From: Hyphomonadaceae bacterium UBA1849
GTDB lineage: Bacteria; Pseudomonadota; Alphaproteobacteria; Caulobacterales; Hyphomonadaceae
Assembly (NCBI GenBank): GCA_002338565.1
Contig: DDIN01000008.1
Location: 427,090 to 491,089, forward strand
Direction of reading: 5' to 3'
Length of the DNA stretch: 64,000 nucleotides
Position numbers and translations under genes: made by a program. How positions within the stretch are numbered: position 1 is the first letter of the stretch; each line of letters opens with the position of its first letter. Shown one piece after another: positions 52,826-61,195 of the stretch. Under the pieces are notes generated by a model, which was not told where the DNA came from, searched no databases, and saw nothing but the letters and a program-made list of their open reading frames with translations.

Positions 52826-53857
52826 CTAAAACAGGGACACGCTATCCAGCTCAAGCGCCTGATATCCCGGGCGCTCGGCCATGAGAGCGAACATCTCGTC
52901 GCCGCGCTCGGTACGCTCAACCAGCATGCTGGACACCACCGCCATTGTAAGACCTGTCAGCGCCTCAATCCGGTAATCCCTGATCAGCGCGTCTTCGTCG
53001 GCTGCAACGCCTAGCTCACGAAGCTTTGCAAAATAAGCCTGCAAGAGAGCATCTTCATGGGCGCGCCGATCATCAGGTGAGGCAAAGCTCGTCCCAATGA
53101 AATAGGCAACGTCCTTCATCGGACAGCCTGCAACGAGGGTCTGCCAATCGAGAACAAACGGGCGCGCGCCATCGCGAAAGAGAAGGTTATCCAGACGGAA
53201 GTCACCATGCACCAGGCTGAAATGTTTGAGCGGGCGCGTATCAAACTGGTCGTAGCGGGCAACCAGACGGTCCCCCATCTCCAGAAGCGCACCATCAAGC
53301 CGCGTCGCATAGCGCTCGCGAAACGGCGTCCAGAACTGCAGAAACAGACCGGACCGCAACTGGACATCTTCAGGCGTCAGCGCGGTAGCAGTGTTCTGAT
53401 TGATACTATCATCATCGAAGAATGCGGCATGCAGGCAGGCCAGTTCGATCACACCGGCACGCACCTCATCCACGCTCGCGCCAGCCAGCTGGTCTCCCTG
53501 ACGGGCCGGCGAACAGTCCTCCAGAACCAGAAAGAATTCTGATTTTTCCTGATCGAAATGCGTTCCGTAACATTTCGGGCAGTTTATTTCTGATTGCTGG
53601 CGAAGCTCGCGATACCAGGCGACTTCCTTTTCATAGAGGCCATAATGAAAGCCTGTCGCACGGCTCTGCTCGTTCTCGCTCGGACATTTGACGACGATCG
53701 TCTCCGGCGCATCCCCCTTTGCCCAGTCGAGTTCACCGCGATAGCTGGCGGCCACCTGCCCCGTTCCCACTGGCGACCAGCTCACGCCGCGCATATCATT
53801 GCGCCCCTGCCCAAGGCAGCTGGAGAGCCAGCGCGCATCAATATCCGGCCCGCTCAT
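52826..53857 (-). CDS. Aminoglycoside-phosphotransferase/ecdysteroid-kinase-like protein
   Basis: The 343-residue protein shows the APH/choline-kinase-like fold: GTGQVAASYRGEL (nucleotide loop region), IVVKCPSE with the ATP-binding Lys, FSLVHGDFRLDNLLFRDG containing the catalytic HGDxxxxN motif and VLDWQTLVAG for the metal-binding Asp. It probably phosphorylates a small molecule or lipid. It is co-transcribed with the AttH-like gene upstream: the stop/start overlap is 4 bp (53854-53857), a translational-coupling arrangement. Confidence 0.8.
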   Translation of the reverse strand: MSGPDIDARWLSSCLGQGRNDMRGVSWSPVGTGQVAASYRGELDWAKGDAPETIVVKCPSENEQSRATGFHYGLYEKEVAWYRELRQQSEINCPKCYGTHFDQEKSEFFLVLEDCSPARQGDQLAGASVDEVRAGVIELACLHAAFFDDDSINQNTATALTPEDVQLRSGLFLQFWTPFRERYATRLDGALLEMGDRLVARYDQFDTRPLKHFSLVHGDFRLDNLLFRDGARPFVLDWQTLVAGCPMKDVAYFIGTSFASPDDRRAHEDALLQAYFAKLRELGVAADEDALIRDYRIEALTGLTMAVVSSMLVERTERGDEMFALMAERPGYQALELDSVSLF

Positions 53858-54963
53858 CGCTCGCCCTCCGGCAAGACAGCAAGTCCGTCCAGCATGCCCG
53901 TACGGTCATGCCGCCCGACAAAGAATTGCTCGACAACTCCAATGCCGGAATGCGTTTCCCCGTCTATTGTCAGCTCTGTCTTTGCGAGCGCCTGAATGTG
54001 CAGACACAGGGGATCGAACGGCGTACAGGCTTCGGCTTCCATCACATCATAGGCGAAAGCGTCGTCACCCTGATCCTTGCCATGTCCCCATTGCGGATGC
54101 CCGTAACCAAGGCCTGTCATGTAGAAAGTTTTGAACGGGGTAAATTTGAGCTCGGCGCGCCCCGCCTCACTACTCATGTCTGCAATCAATGATGCGATAC
54201 GGCGTGTGTTCGGTGACCATTCATAGCGATACTCGACCTCGTCATATTCACGAAGGGGTTCGCCAATGATCTGCGTACCAGCGCGCCGGTTCCACGGACG
54301 GCCATACTCGTCATCATTCGTGTGAGAAAACGCCACGGCATTTTCGAAGTTACAAGGCGTCCAGAGCCAGTAAAACTGGGTGAGGCTACCTTCTCTGGGC
54401 GGCTGGGAATCTGCATTCCCGACAGGGCGCACACCCCAGCTGCGGTCGCGTGTGCCAGATACTTCGGACGCGTCAAACCGTATGATCTCCCCATCTAGTC
54501 TGATCTCGCCCGACCAGCTGACGTTCTGCGTCAGGCGCGTATAATCCATGAAGGCGCGCGTGCCGATCCGGCGTGTAAAGCGCGGCTCCTCGATAGGCTC
54601 ATGACGTGCATGGCAAATCAGATCGCAAACAATACCGCTGTCATTGTCGGTCAGCCGGATACGCGTTTCCTTTAGCGGATTCACGATCTCAATGCTAAGC
54701 GGCCCGACCGCAAGCACAGACCGGTCTGCATTCATCTTGCGGGATACGCGCACATTGTGCTGCTTGCCGTCCTTCAGAACGCAGAACGCCCCATCCATCA
54801 CATCAAGCTGCGGATAGAGGCCGAAGGCCACGGCAAAGAACACCTCGCCGTCTGGCGTGTAGCCGTTGAAAAAGAAACGGTCGTAGAAATTCCGGTCGGT
54901 TCCGGCAAACGCCATAGGATCAGGCGTCTGGTGAAACGGATAATCGTCCGCACCTGTTATCAT
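53854..54963 (-). CDS. AttH/CrtC-like lipocalin-fold protein
   Basis: The 369-residue protein is all-beta and contains DRFFFNGYTPDGEVFFAVAF, SGTRDRSWGVRPVG and FYWLWTPCNFENAVAFSHTN, features of the AttH/hydroxyneurosporene-dehydrogenase-like family that carries out hydration or hydrolase chemistry on lipids and carotenoids. The match is from the SRDRSWG-like motif and general plan. It precedes the kinase-like gene with a 4-bp overlap, so the two likely act on the same compound. Confidence 0.6.
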   Translation of the reverse strand: MITGADDYPFHQTPDPMAFAGTDRNFYDRFFFNGYTPDGEVFFAVAFGLYPQLDVMDGAFCVLKDGKQHNVRVSRKMNADRSVLAVGPLSIEIVNPLKETRIRLTDNDSGIVCDLICHARHEPIEEPRFTRRIGTRAFMDYTRLTQNVSWSGEIRLDGEIIRFDASEVSGTRDRSWGVRPVGNADSQPPREGSLTQFYWLWTPCNFENAVAFSHTNDDEYGRPWNRRAGTQIIGEPLREYDEVEYRYEWSPNTRRIASLIADMSSEAGRAELKFTPFKTFYMTGLGYGHPQWGHGKDQGDDAFAYDVMEAEACTPFDPLCLHIQALAKTELTIDGETHSGIGVVEQFFVGRHDRTGMLDGLAVLPEGER

Positions 54964-55153
54964 CTGTCTTCCTCCCAGCGGAGTGGGGTCCGGACAGACT
55001 GGGGCTTTAGCTTATTTATTTCCCAGCTTTGCTGCAGCTACAGGAACGTATTCACGTTTCAGGACTGCTCCGGACTTTCCGCTAACGGAAGGCTAAGCGG
55101 CGAAACACGTGCGCGCAATCCTGCCGCAACGTCAGCTGTTAAGCGCGGAAGAC

Positions 55154-55558
55154 CTAGTCAGGCAGCTTCGCCTCATCAAACCAGAAGCGCGTCAGGGACG
55201 CGGCCAGCTCGTCATAGCCGGCATGGCTATCGGGCTTTTGCACATAGGCATTGGCATGCTTTTTATAGCTGCGCAGAACATCAACCGGCGAGTCCGAGTT
55301 GGAGCACATAATCACCGGCATTGCCGACGTTTTGTCGTTCTGGCGAATGCGTTCGAGCACTTCAATGCCATCCAGCCCCGGCATGGAAATATCGAGAACG
55401 ACCATTCCCGGCTTCATTGTTTCCAATGCGTCGAGGCCAGCTTCACCATCATGCGCCCGCTGGACGCTTATTCCGGGACACGCCTTTCGCAAAGCCGACG
55501 TCAGAAGGAGAGCGTCCAGATCATTATCTTCGACCAGCAAAAGTGCGGGATCTGTCAT
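55154..55558 (-). CDS. Single-domain response regulator
   Basis: The 134-residue protein is one receiver domain: LLLVEDNDLDALLLTSAL (acidic pocket), MVVLDISMPGLDG (phospho-acceptor Asp), VIMCSNSD and YVQKPDSH with the conserved Lys. No output domain is present. It follows the histidine kinase with 20 bp between them, so it is its direct target, resembling the Rcp1-type regulators paired with phytochrome-like kinases. Confidence 0.9.
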   Translation of the reverse strand: MTDPALLLVEDNDLDALLLTSALRKACPGISVQRAHDGEAGLDALETMKPGMVVLDISMPGLDGIEVLERIRQNDKTSAMPVIMCSNSDSPVDVLRSYKKHANAYVQKPDSHAGYDELAASLTRFWFDEAKLPD

Positions 55559-55578
55559 CTTTCTTTCCTCCTAAGCTT

Positions 55579-57171
55579 CTATTCGGCTCTTGGTAACGCA
55601 ACACAAAAACACGCTCCGGTAGTATTATCTGTATCAAGCCAGATTTTACCACCTAGACTTTCGACTATTTTTCGGCAAACGGCCAGCCCTACACCCTCGC
55701 CTTCGGATTTCTTTTCACTACCCGGTACGCGGCGGAATAATTCGAATATCCGCTCGGCATAACGTGGATCTATGCCATTTCCGTTATCTGTCACGCAGAT
55801 GGTGAGGTCTTTGTCTGACTTATCATAGCTTTCGATACGGATGACAGGGTCGTCGCGGCCTGCATATTTGATCGCATTCAGAATGAGATTGCTAAACACC
55901 TGGATCAGAAGTGTCCGGTCAGCGAGCACCTTTCCGTCGACCAGAATATCTACTTGCGCCGAGGCATCCTGCATGTCCGCAGCGAGACGGTTGAGGCAGT
56001 CTTCGACGGCGCCGCTCACATCGACCGCTTCGATTTGGAGACCAGCCGCCCCCAGCTGCGCAAAGTCGCGCAGAGACTTAATCATATTCTGCGCCTGATC
56101 GGCATTGTTTCGCAGCTCACCCATTATGACGTCGGCTTCCGGCTCATCGACGACATAATCTGTCAGCATTTCAGAGAGGAGCCGTATGGTTCGCAGAGGC
56201 GCTTTCAGATCGTGCGAGACGAGGCTGGCAAAACGCTCAAGGTCCAGATTACGCTGTTTCAGCGCCTTATCTACCGCATCCAGACGGGCACGCGCACCGA
56301 CAGATTCAGCAAGTGTACGAACAAGTTTAAGTTCCGAAGGTGTAGGCTCGCGCCTGCGCGCAACTTTGGAACAAAACACCAGAGCGCCGACCGTTTGCTC
56401 ATCCGACATGAAAGAGGCAGCGATAAAGCTCAGAAACGGCAACTTGGCAGCGGCATCTGCATCCACGTGAGTATTGAGGTTGCGCACAGTCTTTACGGTA
56501 CCGGGCTGGCATAATTCGAGCGCTACATCAGTCGGAAGAGGTCTTTTCACCTCAGGGGTACCCGCGGCGCCGACCTGAGCTTTCGCGCTATATCCCTGTT
56601 CATGAAACGAAAGCTGATAGGCCCGGCTTGCATTGAAAGCGCGTCGACCGATATCCAGTGCTCCCTGAATATAGGCCTCCAGATCAATCTCGGTGCCGGA
56701 GAGCGCGTTCAACTCAGCAAGTGCGTCCGAAACCCGAACAATCTCGGAGACTTCTACAAATGTGATCGTGATGTAATCGGGGCTCGGCTTCGAAATCGAC
56801 ACAACCACATGAATGTCCAGCTCGTCAGACTGGAAATCTGACTCAAAGACAATCGGCTCACCCGTACGCGCCACATCGCAATAATACGGAAAGGTGTGGT
56901 GGTCAGCGAGTTCGGGGAACACGCCCAGCATTCTGTTGCCGACTAGGTCCTCAGGGGAGATGCCGTGCGTTCGCTGTAACACGCGATTGGCGGTCAGATA
57001 TTCAAAATCTATGACCTCGCCATCGTCTGAAAAAACAGGCTTGGCTGTAATAATACCGAGCAGGCTGGCATCCAGAGTTTCACGCTTCATTCGCGCAAAA
57101 CCCAAGTCAGATGCACTCTTTGTGTCCAACGATCCGTCTACCGGTAAATCCTGACTTTCATTTGAGCTCAT
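55579..57171 (-). CDS. PAS-GAF histidine kinase (phytochrome-kinase-like core)
   Basis: The 530-residue protein has a PAS domain (residues about 35-150), a GAF domain (about 165-290), a HisKA region with SLVSHDLKAPLRTIRLLSEM and an ATPase domain with QVFSNLILNAIKYAG, TDNGNGIDP and EGVGLAVCRKIVESLGG. It lacks membrane helices and is cytosolic. The core resembles phytochrome-type kinases, but no clear bilin-binding Cys was seen, so the input is unknown. It is followed by a response regulator on the same strand and is divergent from another. Confidence 0.9.
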   Translation of the reverse strand: MSSNESQDLPVDGSLDTKSASDLGFARMKRETLDASLLGIITAKPVFSDDGEVIDFEYLTANRVLQRTHGISPEDLVGNRMLGVFPELADHHTFPYYCDVARTGEPIVFESDFQSDELDIHVVVSISKPSPDYITITFVEVSEIVRVSDALAELNALSGTEIDLEAYIQGALDIGRRAFNASRAYQLSFHEQGYSAKAQVGAAGTPEVKRPLPTDVALELCQPGTVKTVRNLNTHVDADAAAKLPFLSFIAASFMSDEQTVGALVFCSKVARRREPTPSELKLVRTLAESVGARARLDAVDKALKQRNLDLERFASLVSHDLKAPLRTIRLLSEMLTDYVVDEPEADVIMGELRNNADQAQNMIKSLRDFAQLGAAGLQIEAVDVSGAVEDCLNRLAADMQDASAQVDILVDGKVLADRTLLIQVFSNLILNAIKYAGRDDPVIRIESYDKSDKDLTICVTDNGNGIDPRYAERIFELFRRVPGSEKKSEGEGVGLAVCRKIVESLGGKIWLDTDNTTGACFCVALPRAE

Positions 57172-57263
57172 ATCTTACTCTGTATAGAAAGCGCTACTTA
57201 TGATAAATAAATAGAATCAGGGCAACCTTAACACATTGCAACCGCGCGGGGGGCGCATTTGTT

Positions 57264-57650
57264 GTGAGCAGAATAATGCTGATCGATGATCATTCAGCCA
57301 TGGGCATGATCTTCAGAACAATGCTCGGCGCAATGGGCCAGGCTCCGGCAGATTTCGAGTTCTGTCAGGACGTAGATGATGCGGTCACCCGCATTGAGAA
57401 TAATCCGCCATACGACGTCATATTCCTCGATAATATTGTGCCGCCCGCTTTCGAGTTTCGCGGATCTCTGAAGATGATGAAGGCGCTCGACAAGACCACA
57501 AACGTGGTTCTGTTAAGCGGTGAAATTCCGGATGATTTCGGCAGTGAGACAATCGACGCGCGCATCGCCGCCTGCATGGAGAAAGACTCACTTTCTCCCG
57601 CGAACCTGCACAAACTGCTAATGTCTTTCGAAGCGCCAATGGCATCATAG
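57264..57650 (+). CDS. Single-domain response regulator (divergent)
   Basis: GTG at 57264 is the likely start, giving SRIMLIDDHSAMGMIFRTML; ATG 57276 is an alternative. The 128-residue receiver has VIFLDNIVPP for the phospho-acceptor Asp and VVLLSGE plus MEKDSL with a Lys. The sequence around the acceptor Asp differs from the usual DxxMPxMDG. It is divergent from the PAS-GAF kinase and may be a second target. A terminator follows. Confidence 0.75.
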   Translation: MSRIMLIDDHSAMGMIFRTMLGAMGQAPADFEFCQDVDDAVTRIENNPPYDVIFLDNIVPPAFEFRGSLKMMKALDKTTNVVLLSGEIPDDFGSETIDARIAACMEKDSLSPANLHKLLMSFEAPMAS

Positions 57651-57690
57651 CCGGGTTCGGCCACTCACTTGATACGACTGCATAAACGAA

Positions 57691-57720
57691 AAACGGCCTC
57701 CGAAGAGGCCGTTTCTTTTT
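57691..57720. terminator. Rho-independent terminator, possibly bidirectional
   Basis: AAACGGCCTC, loop CGAA, GAGGCCGTTT followed by CTTTTT on the plus strand; on the minus strand the stem is followed by T-rich TTCGTTT. It separates the response regulator from the carboxylesterase gene. Confidence 0.85.
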
Positions 57721-57724
57721 GCGA

Positions 57725-59170
57725 TCAGAAGCGGGGGTTTTCTACATTCGGCCTCACGTAAGAGCCCTGAACATTCTCACGCACTTCGAGCGGCACGCCG
57801 ATATCCAGATACACATTGTTATCTTCTGAATATTGCGGCCACTCGACGAGGCCCGGCACGCTCGGATCACCGTCACGCGCAAAAGACGCCCAGATTTCTG
57901 CGGACCGCTCGGCGAGCCACAGGTCTTGGGCATCATGCTCCGGCACGCGGGTCGTGCATCCGCCCGTGCCGGCAAGGAACTGGGTGGTTGCAGAGTGCAG
58001 ACCGGTTGGCACAGCACCGAACACATAGGTCAGCTCCAGACCGTGAAAGGCCACACAGCCCTCTTCCTCACGCCAGCCCATTGGCAGCTGGGTGAAGTTA
58101 TAAACGTAAGTCGGCGCACCGGCCGCGCTATGAAGGTTTGCCATGAGCGGCACAGAGGTTTGCAACGAACGCTCACCCTGATTGGCACCCACAATAAGCG
58201 GCACCTGAGCCTGATCGCCATTTGCAAACATGGTGCTGACCGGCTCTGGAATGACATAGCTATCAACGACAACATTGGCGCGGAAACCGACCTCATCAGC
58301 TGCGGCGATAATCTCCTGCCAGCTGAGTTCGCGCAGTTCGTCAGCGCTGGAAGCACCTAGCTCTTCCGCCAGGCGAACGCCTACGGCCTCGGCATCATCG
58401 AGCATTGTAATACGCTGTTCGGAGACAAGCGCAGAACCGGACTCAACAATTGCTGCATCAAACAGACCTGCTGACAGCGGCGTTGCCATTTGCGAGATCG
58501 TTTTCGTGCCGCCACCGGACTCGCCGAAAATCGTTACGTTGTCCGGATCACCGCCAAAGGCTTCGATATTCTCTTCCACCCACTGGAGGGAGGCGCGCAG
58601 ATCAAGCGTGCCGTAATTACCCGAACCATAACGGGTTTCATCAGAAAGCTCGGGATGAGCCAGATAGCCGATCGGGCCGAGGCGGCTATTTACCGTGACC
58701 ACGACAACGCCCTTATTCGGCAGCATTGGGTGGTTATAGGTCGTAGAGTTGCCAGTGCCCGTTGTCAGGCCGCCGCCATGGAAAAAGACCATGACCGGAC
58801 GCGCTTCGTCAGAACGCTCTGCCGCTGTGACGACGTTCACATAGAGGCAGTCTTCGCTGATCGGACCACCAGCTCCCATGCTGCTTTCGCCTTGCGGACA
58901 ACGGTTCGGCCACTCTGTTGCATCGCGCACACCATCCCAGGCTTCAGCAGGCTCTGGCGCGCGCCAGCGAAGCTCACCGACAGGCGGCTGGGCATACGGA
59001 ATACCGCGATAAATATGCGCCGTGACGCCATTTTCGGTGACCGTCTCACCGCGCACGCTGCCAAGCGGTGTGTCGACTACCTCACCAATCGTTGTCGGTG
59101 CGCGCGGCGCGGACGTCGCGCAGGCCGACACCAGTAAGACAGCGCCAAGCGCTGGTAGAATGGATTTCAT
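57725..59170 (-). CDS. Type-B carboxylesterase, lipoprotein
   Basis: The 481-residue protein has a lipobox VSAC at about residue 17, then RGIPYAQPPVGELRWRAPEP, SEDCLYVNVVT, MVFFHGGGLTTGTG (oxyanion hole) and VTIFGESGGGTKTISQMA with the nucleophile Ser in GESGG (most relatives have GESAGG). The catalytic His lies in VAFHGLELTYVFG. It hydrolyses esters outside the cytoplasmic membrane. It is a single gene between two terminators. Confidence 0.9.
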   Translation of the reverse strand: MKSILPALGAVLLVSACATSAPRAPTTIGEVVDTPLGSVRGETVTENGVTAHIYRGIPYAQPPVGELRWRAPEPAEAWDGVRDATEWPNRCPQGESSMGAGGPISEDCLYVNVVTAAERSDEARPVMVFFHGGGLTTGTGNSTTYNHPMLPNKGVVVVTVNSRLGPIGYLAHPELSDETRYGSGNYGTLDLRASLQWVEENIEAFGGDPDNVTIFGESGGGTKTISQMATPLSAGLFDAAIVESGSALVSEQRITMLDDAEAVGVRLAEELGASSADELRELSWQEIIAAADEVGFRANVVVDSYVIPEPVSTMFANGDQAQVPLIVGANQGERSLQTSVPLMANLHSAAGAPTYVYNFTQLPMGWREEEGCVAFHGLELTYVFGAVPTGLHSATTQFLAGTGGCTTRVPEHDAQDLWLAERSAEIWASFARDGDPSVPGLVEWPQYSEDNNVYLDIGVPLEVRENVQGSYVRPNVENPRF

Positions 59171-59237
59171 GTGTTCCTCCCTAAGAAACAGTCTATTTTG
59201 ATTGTTTATGAGAGGAACCTATCACCAACCAGCAAAA

Positions 59238-59264
59238 AGGCCAGCCCTTTGCGGAGCTGGCCTT
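59238..59264 (-). terminator. Rho-independent terminator of the TadG-like gene
   Basis: Inverted repeat AAGGCCAGC (59238-59246) and GCTGGCCTT (59256-59264). On the minus strand the stem is followed by TTTGCT, the T-tract. Confidence 0.75.
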
Positions 59265-59295
59265 GTTGATATTTCCGTGAGATGCAGACTCGAAT

Positions 59296-61002
59296 CTATC
59301 GGGTCAGATAGAGCTGCGAGATACGATCGGTGATTTGTCGGAAAGCTTCATCCAGACGGTCAGAATCCGGCACATCGATATAGTCTTCAGGCGTGCTGGC
59401 ACATGCGCGCAACAAATCATCAGATCGCTGGTCTTCGAGAGACACGCGAATGGTGAAGATGCGAATGCCTTCATCCTTGGCGTTATCGCACGCCAGAAGA
59501 GTCCGCTCGTCCATTGTATCCATGATATCTGTCGTATCATACCTGCGAGGAAGCCCTTCCAGACGGCGGTTTTCCATATAACCATAAGCGGAAAAGTCCG
59601 ACCCACCCGGATGGTTCTCACGCGCGACAACGACATTGTTACCATCAGACAGAATAATCATGACCTTCTGGACGCTATGCGAATAGCGGTCTCCTTCAGT
59701 GAAAGGCGCAGACGGCGAGAGTGCGTGATAGCCCCACACCGTACCTTGCGCGATGTTCGTAGAGCCTTGGGCGTTCAGGCTGCGGATGTTGTTGCGCACG
59801 GTCTGAAAATGCGTTGTCAGCGGCAGAATCGGCGACATCTCACAGCTAAAACCCGGACCAATTTCGGTATCGACATCGCTATAATAGTCATAGTCACGAT
59901 GGATGGAGACGTCATCCCAGTTATCCGGGTTAAGAGGACTTCCCGCCCAGCCATCATTACATTCCTGCCCGCTGCCAAGGTTTACATCCTCGCCATCTTC
60001 GCACTCAACGACGATATTGCTCAAAACACTGTTCGAAATCCCGTCGACATAAGAAAGAATGCTGTCCGGCACACCGTACTTTACCGGATTAGAGATATTC
60101 AGAAGTTCCGAGCCAATTGAAGGCGCGTCATCCGCATAATTGTTTGGATATTCTTCAAACCAGCGATAGCGCGAATCCGTTTCATCGGGATGAAACAACG
60201 GAACGAAAAGAGTCTCCGGATCGCTCACACGCGGGCGCGTGTCTTCCACGTCATGCGGTGCCGGGCGCGCCATAACGCAGCCCTGCCATTCAAACCCCAT
60301 ATGTTCATAGAGGTCGAAACGGTTCAGCCCTTCGACCAGATTGTCCGCATGTACCGGGCTATTCGCCCTCGAATCGATCCAGTTCGCATCGATATTGTCC
60401 ATGCCAACATTCACATAGGTGGCAAAGGGCACGAGGCCGATCTCGATATTGCCGCGTCCATTGTCCAGATCGCTCAGCATATCGACCATGTCGAGCGCAG
60501 CATCCTGCATGGACTCAAGCTTCGTCATGGACTGGCCAGACGGCGTCGCGCGCATGGAGCCTGTGGTATCAAGCACCATAACCAGCTCAACCGCTGTCAG
60601 GCCGATCCGCACAGATGCCGTACGCACGACGTCCAGATCATTAATGCCAATCAGGCCGAGGAACGCTGTATCCACGTGACCATTGACGGTCGCGGTCAGC
60701 TCATCGCCCACTTTGACAACCTGAAAATCGTCAATGTCGAGATTGAGATCCTGCATATGGTTCTCGAACCAGACCAGCGCTTCGCGCGTCAGCTGGGCGT
60801 CGGTCTTGTCCTGCGCATTACCGGCAATCGCGAGCAGCGCGGCATCAACCGCATCCTGCGCGAGCCCTTCACCACTACGCTGTCTGGAAAAGTCGATCGC
60901 TCCGCCCATCAGCACGACAAGCGGAATCAGGCATAGCGCGAAAATCATCGCGACATTGCCTCGACTGTCCTTCAGAAAATTCTTCATTCGCGAACTCTTC
61001 AT
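59296..61002 (-). CDS. TadG-like pilus-assembly protein with von Willebrand factor A domain
   Basis: The 568-residue protein starts with a TadE/TadG-type N-terminus (DSRGNVAMIFALCLIPLVVL as membrane helix, about 14-35), then a long periplasmic part with a vWA domain: ELVMVLDTTGSMRATPSGQS (metal-site DxTGS) and VMIILSDGNNVV. It has many Cys residues and acidic loops. TadG proteins occur with Flp/Tad pili, but the rest of the pilus genes are not in this window. ATG 61002 or the in-frame ATG 60987 may be the start. A consensus CtrA box lies 73-88 bp upstream. Confidence 0.8.
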   Translation of the reverse strand: MKSSRMKNFLKDSRGNVAMIFALCLIPLVVLMGGAIDFSRQRSGEGLAQDAVDAALLAIAGNAQDKTDAQLTREALVWFENHMQDLNLDIDDFQVVKVGDELTATVNGHVDTAFLGLIGINDLDVVRTASVRIGLTAVELVMVLDTTGSMRATPSGQSMTKLESMQDAALDMVDMLSDLDNGRGNIEIGLVPFATYVNVGMDNIDANWIDSRANSPVHADNLVEGLNRFDLYEHMGFEWQGCVMARPAPHDVEDTRPRVSDPETLFVPLFHPDETDSRYRWFEEYPNNYADDAPSIGSELLNISNPVKYGVPDSILSYVDGISNSVLSNIVVECEDGEDVNLGSGQECNDGWAGSPLNPDNWDDVSIHRDYDYYSDVDTEIGPGFSCEMSPILPLTTHFQTVRNNIRSLNAQGSTNIAQGTVWGYHALSPSAPFTEGDRYSHSVQKVMIILSDGNNVVVARENHPGGSDFSAYGYMENRRLEGLPRRYDTTDIMDTMDERTLLACDNAKDEGIRIFTIRVSLEDQRSDDLLRACASTPEDYIDVPDSDRLDEAFRQITDRISQLYLTR

Positions 61003-61074
61003 CCTGTTGAGTTCACGTTTAACAGGAAAAGAAAATTACTTTGGAAACATATGCTTCCAAGGTTCAGATAGTCT

Positions 61075-61090
61075 GTTAAGGCGTTTTTAA
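61075..61090 (-). promoter_or_regulatory. CtrA box TTAA-N7-TTAAC upstream of the TadG-like gene
   Basis: On the minus strand the sequence reads TTAA-AAACGCC-TTAAC, an exact match to the CtrA binding consensus. It lies 73-88 bp before ATG 61002. CtrA is the cell-cycle regulator of Caulobacterales and relatives. Confidence 0.7.
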
Positions 61091-61195
61091 TCCTCCAACA
61101 GAGTTCCTTCGCATTTTACCCATACACGCTAAGCGTGCATCTAAGTCAGATCGCTCAAGACGTTAACGCGAAAACACCTTCCCTTGCGTCACCCT

